From NCBI GenBank assembly GCA_009780755.1, contig WQZL01000085.1, positions 1-10,160 of the forward strand: 10,160 nt of DNA, in the 5' to 3' direction. The stretch comes from Promicromonosporaceae bacterium (lineage in GTDB: Bacteria; Actinomycetota; Actinomycetes; Actinomycetales; Cellulomonadaceae). The notes beneath the pieces were generated by a model. That model was not told where the DNA came from. It saw only the letters and a program-made list of their open reading frames with translations, and did not search any database. Position numbers and translations under genes: made by a program. Positions 6,764 to 10,160 of the stretch are shown one piece after another (position 1 is the stretch's first letter; each line of letters opens with the position of its first letter).

Positions 6764-8070
6764 ACACCCCCCCCGTCATCGACTGGGTTGCCCTCCGCGA
6801 CCAGTTCCCCTCGCTTGCCCAACCCGTCCGCAACGGTAAGTCCCTGATCTATCTTGACGCCGCCGCTGCCGCCCAAAAACCTTGGGCGGTAATCGACGCG
6901 GAGCGAGGCTTTTACGAACGTACCAACGCGGCAGTTCATCGGGGTGCGCACTACCTGGCCGAGCAGGCTACGGTGGCATTCGAGTCGGCCCGCGCCGATG
7001 TGGCCGCCTTCATCGGTGCCGATGTGGCGGAGGTGGTCTGGACGTCTAGCGCAACGGCGGCCCTGAACACGGTGGCCTACGCCTTCGGCAACGCGAGCCT
7101 AGGGCGGGGGGGAGCATCATCGGCTCCGTTCGCTCTGCGTCCCGGCGACGAGATAGTGGTCACCGAGGCCGAGCATCATGCGAACCTGATCCCGTGGCAG
7201 GAACTATGTGCCCGCACGGGCGCGGTGCTTCGCTGGCTCGGTCTCACCGATGCCGGTCGCCTCGATCTGAGCAACCTGGATCAGATCATCACCGAACGCA
7301 CCCGCATCCTGGCCTTCGGACATGTATCGAACGTGACAGGTGCCCTCGCCCCGGTGGCTGATCTAGTCGCAGCAGCCCGTCGGGTCGGCGCGTTCACGGT
7401 GCTTGACGCCTGCCAGTCCGTGCCGCATCTTCCGGTGGATTTTCGCGCGCTCGGTGTGGATTTTGCGGCCTTCGGCGGGCACAAGTTGTACGGTCCTACG
7501 GGCATCGGCGTGCTGTATGGCCGCAAAGAGTTGCTGGCGGCAATGCCACCGGTCTTCACCGGAGGTTCGATGGTCGAGGTGGTCACGATGGATTCGGCCA
7601 CCTATGTGCCGCCTCCGCAACGCTTTGAGGCCGGTACGCAACCGACGGCCCAGGCTATCGCCCTGGGGGCTGCGGCCCGCTGGCTCGGCGAGATCGGCAT
7701 GGCAAACATCGCGACTCACGGGCGCGCGATGACCGCAGAACTGCTGAAGATTGCGGAGATTCCCGGTGTTCGGATAATTGGTCCCGGCCCCGGTGACTCC
7801 AACGTGCAGGGCGGAGGAACTGCGGCTGGCTTGGATCGGGTTCCGGTTGTGACTTTCGCTGTCGATGGCGTGCACGCCCACGATGTCGGCCAGGTACTCG
7901 ATGATGCCGGGATCGCGGTGCGCGTCGGCCACCACTGTGCCCAACCCCTCCACCGCCGGTTCGGCGTCGCTGCCACCGCCCGCGCCTCAGCCTCGATCAC
8001 CACCACCCCTAAAGAAATCGCCACCTTCCATGAAGCCCTAACCCAAGTGCGCCCCTTCTTCGGCCTGTAA
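6760..8070 (+). CDS. sufS: Cysteine desulfurase SufS
   Basis: A 436-residue PLP-dependent class V aminotransferase-fold enzyme that removes sulfur from cysteine, leaving alanine, and carries it as a persulfide for cluster assembly. Key residues are visible: H139 in EAEHHANL and D216/Q219 in LDACQS stack with or bind PLP, and K242 in GGHKLYGPTG forms the Schiff base. The persulfide-bearing C393 sits in RVGHHCAQPL and R408 in TARAS holds the substrate carboxylate. RFEAGTQPTAQA (288-299) is another group II desulfurase signature. The RVGHHCAQP form marks SufS rather than IscS, fitting the SufU partner encoded next. The ATG lacks a Shine-Dalgarno sequence and overlaps the sufC stop as ATGA, so it should depend on coupled translation. 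The first 15 residues look like a normal SufS N-terminus (W-x-x-x-R-D-x-FP), which supports this start. Confidence 0.96.
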   Translation: MNTPPVIDWVALRDQFPSLAQPVRNGKSLIYLDAAAAAQKPWAVIDAERGFYERTNAAVHRGAHYLAEQATVAFESARADVAAFIGADVAEVVWTSSATAALNTVAYAFGNASLGRGGASSAPFALRPGDEIVVTEAEHHANLIPWQELCARTGAVLRWLGLTDAGRLDLSNLDQIITERTRILAFGHVSNVTGALAPVADLVAAARRVGAFTVLDACQSVPHLPVDFRALGVDFAAFGGHKLYGPTGIGVLYGRKELLAAMPPVFTGGSMVEVVTMDSATYVPPPQRFEAGTQPTAQAIALGAAARWLGEIGMANIATHGRAMTAELLKIAEIPGVRIIGPGPGDSNVQGGGTAAGLDRVPVVTFAVDGVHAHDVGQVLDDAGIAVRVGHHCAQPLHRRFGVAATARASASITTTPKEIATFHEALTQVRPFFGL

Positions 8071-8083
8071 GTCGCGAGAGGAG

Positions 8084-8099
8084 TTACGCCGTCGCGTGA
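8084..8099 (+). other. small hairpin between sufS and sufU
   Basis: TTACGC (8084-8089) pairs with GCGTGA (8094-8099), including one G-U pair, over a CGTC loop, 14 bases after the sufS stop. There is no T-run, so it may be a weak attenuator, a processing or stability element, or chance. It matters because this is the only real gap in the suf gene series. Confidence 0.25.
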
Positions 8100-8132
8100 A
8101 TGCTCAGTAGCGGGTAACCGCGAACGTAGTGG

Positions 8133-8146
8133 GACAATAGAGCCGA
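8133..8146 (+). promoter_or_regulatory. candidate leaderless promoter for sufU
   Basis: GACAAT at 8133-8138 resembles a -10 hexamer, although it lacks the preferred first T. It ends 7 bases before the sufU ATG, so transcription would begin at or next to the start codon. The ATG has no Shine-Dalgarno sequence, which fits a leaderless message, common in actinobacteria. No -35 element is apparent. Readthrough from sufS is equally possible. Confidence 0.28.
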
Positions 8147-8667
8147 TGAGTGCCCTAGAGCAGATGTATCAGCAGGTAATCCTGGATCACGCCAAGCGCC
8201 CGGTAGGGCGCGGACCGGCGATCATTGCCGAACCTCCGGCGGGCGCGCTGGTAGGGGAGTCACACCAAGTGAACCCCACCTGCGGTGATGAGGTAACGCT
8301 TCGTATCTTGGTGACGGAACCTGTTGAAGCAACCACCGTCGCCGAGGTGTTGTCCAGTGTCACCTGGGAGGGCCAGGGCTGCTCCATCTCCCAGGCATCC
8401 ACATCGGTGATGACACAGCTGGTGTCGGGGGAGCCGGTCACCGAGGCGCTGCATCTAGCAGACCTGTTTTCAGAGCTGATGGCCTCCCGAGGCAAGGGCT
8501 TGGCATCAGAAGATGACGAGGACGCGCTCGGCGATGCCACCGCGTTTACCGGCACATCGAAGTATCCGGCCCGGATCAAGTGCGCCCTGCTTGGTTGGGT
8601 AGCATTACGAGATGCCCTAGCGCGTTCCGGGGCGCTTCCTCACCGGGTGGTTGAGCAGGGAACGTAA
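8146..8667 (+). CDS. sufU: Zinc-dependent sulfurtransferase / scaffold-like protein SufU
   Basis: A 173-residue SufU of the IscU/NifU-N fold. In Gram-positive bacteria SufU takes the persulfide sulfur from SufS and passes it to SufBCD, with its zinc ion opening access to the SufS cysteine. The start LEQMYQQVILDHAKRP is typical of the family. The zinc/sulfur ligands are C46 and D48 in NPTCGD, C79 in GQGCSIS and C146 in RIKCALLGW. The stretch between C79 and C146 is longer than in IscU, as SufU proteins have an insertion here. The segment 118-132 is acidic and likely flexible. It lies 75 bases after sufS with no ribosome binding site before the ATG, unlike the overlapped genes upstream. It is followed 42 bases later by the sufT-like gene. 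Confidence 0.95.
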   Translation: MSALEQMYQQVILDHAKRPVGRGPAIIAEPPAGALVGESHQVNPTCGDEVTLRILVTEPVEATTVAEVLSSVTWEGQGCSISQASTSVMTQLVSGEPVTEALHLADLFSELMASRGKGLASEDDEDALGDATAFTGTSKYPARIKCALLGWVALRDALARSGALPHRVVEQGT

Positions 8668-8709
8668 CGACCGCGAAAGAAACCACCCTCGAACAGTCAG
8701 GAGTCGAAC

Positions 8710-9099
8710 ATGTCCGCCAAAACGCCCGAGGTACCAAGGCCCGCCGATGATGTGCTGGCCCAGGCTGCGGTTTCAGATGGGGCATTCGTTCCGGCCACAG
8801 TCGCAGACATTGAGGAGGCGCTGCGCGACGTTATCGACCCGGAGCTGGGCATCAACATCGTCGATCTGGGCCTTCTCTACGGCGTTCACCTAGACGAAAA
8901 CAACTACGCCACGCTAGACATGACCCTCACCTCGGCGGCCTGTCCCCTGACGGACGTAATCGAAGAGCAGGCCAAGCAGGCCCTCGAACCCCTGGTCACC
9001 GACACTCGCATCAACTGGGTATGGCTCCCGCCGTGGGGTCCCGACAAGATCACCGACGAAGGCCGCGACCAGCTCCGCATGATCGGCTTCAACGTGTAG
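8710..9099 (+). CDS. sufT: MIP18/DUF59-family Fe-S assembly factor, SufT-like
   Basis: A 129-residue protein made mostly of one MIP18 (DUF59, PaaD-like) domain from about residue 29 to the end. Family members assist Fe-S cluster delivery to target proteins, and in Firmicutes the suf-linked member is called SufT. Visible signatures are the DPE motif at 43-45 followed by NIVDLGLLYGV (49-59), TSAACPL with the conserved C78, and VWLPPWGPDKITDEGRDQLR (104-123). A short 28-residue N-terminal stretch is less conserved and probably unstructured. AGGAG (8699-8703) stands 6 bases before the ATG, giving a well-supported start. It closes the suf series; the 42-base gap after sufU shows no terminator, so the two are probably cotranscribed. 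The exact client proteins are unknown. Confidence 0.88.
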   Translation: MSAKTPEVPRPADDVLAQAAVSDGAFVPATVADIEEALRDVIDPELGINIVDLGLLYGVHLDENNYATLDMTLTSAACPLTDVIEEQAKQALEPLVTDTRINWVWLPPWGPDKITDEGRDQLRMIGFNV

Positions 9100-9105
9100 C
9101 ACTTT

Positions 9106-9123
9106 GGTTCTGCAACAGAAACC
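9106..9123 (+). terminator. hairpin just after sufT, possible operon end
   Basis: GGTT-CTG (9106-9112) pairs with CAG-A-AACC (9116-9123), with one bulged A and a CAA loop, beginning 6 bases after the sufT stop. No U-tract follows (TAATCCTGTG). Position favours a terminator; sequence alone is weak support. Confidence 0.33.
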
Positions 9124-9135
9124 TAATCCTGTGGC

Positions 9136-9232
9136 TCTAGTCTCAAAAGCGCCGCTGCGATGTGACGCTCATAGCGCCAACCTGGGGTGCCTTGGCGTGC
9201 CAGGGAGATGGTGAGTCTTGCTGGAGACTAGA
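9136..9232. repeat. 9-bp perfect inverted repeat enclosing a foldable 79-base segment
   Basis: TCTAGTCTC (9136-9144) and GAGACTAGA (9224-9232) are exact reverse complements. The enclosed bases contain two further possible hairpins. One is 9149-9177, with GCGC/GCGC outside and GCG/CGC inside. The other is 9181-9204, with CCTGG/CCAGG and an inner four-pair helix using two G-U pairs over a CTTG loop. Read as RNA this would be a three-way junction. The right arm overlaps the likely -10 box of the surface-protein gene. It may be a structured RNA element, a pair of distant operator half-sites, or the ends of a tiny decayed insertion; the sequence alone does not decide. Confidence 0.42.
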
Positions 9233-9234
9233 AT
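9229..9234 (+). promoter_or_regulatory. candidate -10 element of the surface-protein gene
   Basis: TAGAAT differs from the TATAAT consensus at one base. It would start transcription near 9241, leaving about 33 bases of leader with AAGGGAA (9263-9269) before the GTG start. No good -35 hexamer is seen 16-18 bases upstream. Confidence 0.38.
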
Positions 9235-9273
9235 GATCTCGACCACTTTTCATCTTCTTGCCAAGGGAATCCT

Positions 9274-10160
9274 GTGCGAGTCCGTAAAACTCTTGTTGGT
9301 GCTGGTGCGACTGTACTCGTCGCGGCGCTTCTTGCTACCCCGACCGCGTATGCAAACACGCCAGACGGCGAAACTGAGCTGATGGAGGGGTATGCCGATG
9401 CGCGCATAAGCCCCGCCGAAGTTGTCGAGGAGATCGCTGAGGCCGCAACGGCAGTCGGTTACTACGTAGCTGCGTCCGCTGCCCTGGTCGCCCCGGAGGC
9501 AATTGGCATCCCGGTGCCCGCATCTTCGGTCGCCTCTGGTTATTTCGCCAGCGCGGGTGGCGCGAGATGGGATCTGTACCTCGACGGTTCGATAGTGGTG
9601 GGTGGGGGAACGCTGAACGTTCCCCTCCAGACCAGCCCGTGGGCTAGCTACGCATCTCAGGTCACCAACATTACTTTTACCGAGCCGATCGCTGCTGGAC
9701 CCCTGCTCACCCAACTCTTTGCGGGCCTGCCCAACCTAACGGTGATAAACGGGTTGGACTACCTAGACGTGAGCGGCGCTACCAACATGACCTCCATGTT
9801 CAGCCAATCCAGCTCGCTGACCTCGCTTGACCTTTCCAGCTGGAACACCAGCAATGTCACCAATATGACCCGGATGTTCTACCGGGCTACGGGGCTGACC
9901 TCGCTCAACGTTTCGGGTTGGGACACCGGCCGCGTCACCAACATGAGCTTCATGTTCTTCGGGGTCAATGGCCCATCCACAATCGATGTCTCAGCTTGGA
10001 ACACCGGCAACGTGGTCAACCTGGCCCAGATGTTCAATGGCGCCAGCGGCCTAATCACGCTCGACGTCTCCGGCTGGAACACGGGCCGCGTCACCAACAT
10101 GACCTCGCTCTTCGAGGGAACCACTGGCCTGACCACACTTGATGTGTCCAACTGGAATAC
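9274..10160 (+). CDS. BspA-like (DUF285) repeat surface protein, 3'-truncated by window edge
   Basis: The frame opens at GTG 9274 and runs off the window, giving 295 complete codons. AAGGGAA (9263-9269) lies 4 bases before the GTG. The first 27 residues form a Sec signal peptide: MRVRK, a hydrophobic stretch (7-21), then TAYA, with cleavage expected after A27. There is no lipobox cysteine, so it is not a lipoprotein. Residues 28-165 include GARWDLYLDGSIVVGGGTLN and TSPWASYASQVTNITF, the usual lead-in of BspA-like proteins. From about 166 a leucine-rich repeat of exactly 26 residues begins: tryptophans at 190, 216, 242, 268 and 294 in SGWNTGRVTNM-type units, each followed by a phenylalanine as in TRMF. 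In BspA-family proteins such repeats mediate adhesion to host proteins or other bacteria. A cell-wall anchor, if any, is beyond the window. The class is clear; the binding target is unknown. Confidence 0.9.
   Translation, partial: MRVRKTLVGAGATVLVAALLATPTAYANTPDGETELMEGYADARISPAEVVEEIAEAATAVGYYVAASAALVAPEAIGIPVPASSVASGYFASAGGARWDLYLDGSIVVGGGTLNVPLQTSPWASYASQVTNITFTEPIAAGPLLTQLFAGLPNLTVINGLDYLDVSGATNMTSMFSQSSSLTSLDLSSWNTSNVTNMTRMFYRATGLTSLNVSGWDTGRVTNMSFMFFGVNGPSTIDVSAWNTGNVVNLAQMFNGASGLITLDVSGWNTGRVTNMTSLFEGTTGLTTLDVSNWN

Noticed and set aside
9181..9204. CCTGG/CCAGG hairpin as an intrinsic terminator for the suf operon
   Set aside because: It is not followed by a T-run, needs two G-U pairs and a G-G mismatch, and is better seen as part of the larger inverted repeat.
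215..9714. Many long open frames on the - strand and in other + frames, for example 605-931 (-), 4996-5610 (-), 7363-7953 (-) and 9250-9714 (-)
   Set aside because: They lie opposite or inside well-identified genes, have the biased Arg/Pro/Ser-rich composition typical of shadow frames in high-GC DNA, and show no family motifs.
9766..10160. Tandem 78-base periodicity as a DNA satellite or CRISPR-like array
   Set aside because: The period is in the protein (26 residues); the DNA units differ at many codon positions and there are no identical repeats with unique spacers.

Overview
The window is a high-GC, gene-dense stretch with all genes on the + strand. It looks like a chromosomal segment of an actinobacterium (Actinomycetota). 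The evidence is the pyrG / ADP-ribose-type Nudix gene pair, the SUF gene order with a SufR repressor in front and a Rieske ferredoxin between sufD and sufC, and the SufU rather than IscU-type scaffold. I cannot name the genus. A BspA-like repeat surface protein at the right end suggests a host- or mucosa-associated lineage such as Actinomycetaceae or Propionibacteriaceae, but that is a guess.

Layout, left to right: (1) 1-1425, CTP synthase gene pyrG, cut by the window edge so that about 67 N-terminal residues are missing. (2) 1430-2074, a Nudix hydrolase of the ADP-ribose pyrophosphatase type, almost certainly cotranscribed with pyrG. (3) 2075-2249, a non-coding/regulatory gap. It holds a hairpin, three tiny overlapping ORFs and a perfect 7-bp dyad (ACGAAAC-N6-GTTTCGT), which is the best candidate for the SufR operator. 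(4) 2250-8070, a tightly coupled block sufR-sufB-sufD-Rieske ferredoxin-sufC-sufS in which every junction is a 1- or 4-base start/stop overlap. (5) 8146-9099, sufU and a sufT-like MIP18-family gene, separated from the block by 75 bases that contain a small hairpin and a possible leaderless promoter. (6) 9100-9273, an intergenic region with a hairpin just after sufT and a perfect 9-bp inverted repeat enclosing 79 bases that can themselves fold. (7) 9274 to the right edge, the start of a secreted, BspA/DUF285-type surface protein with a 26-residue repeat.

Functionally, 2250-9099 is a complete SUF iron-sulfur cluster assembly operon. SufS takes sulfur from cysteine and SufU (zinc-dependent) relays it. 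The SufBCD complex with its ATPase SufC builds the cluster, SufT assists delivery, and SufR senses Fe-S status and represses. The embedded Rieske protein may supply electrons, or may simply be a conserved companion of the locus.

Most of the window is conventional housekeeping. I did not find a convincing undescribed system. The observations most worth a second look are the dyad and micro-ORFs before sufR, the roughly 30-residue tail with a hairpin at the end of the Rieske gene, and the folded inverted repeat between sufT and the surface-protein gene.
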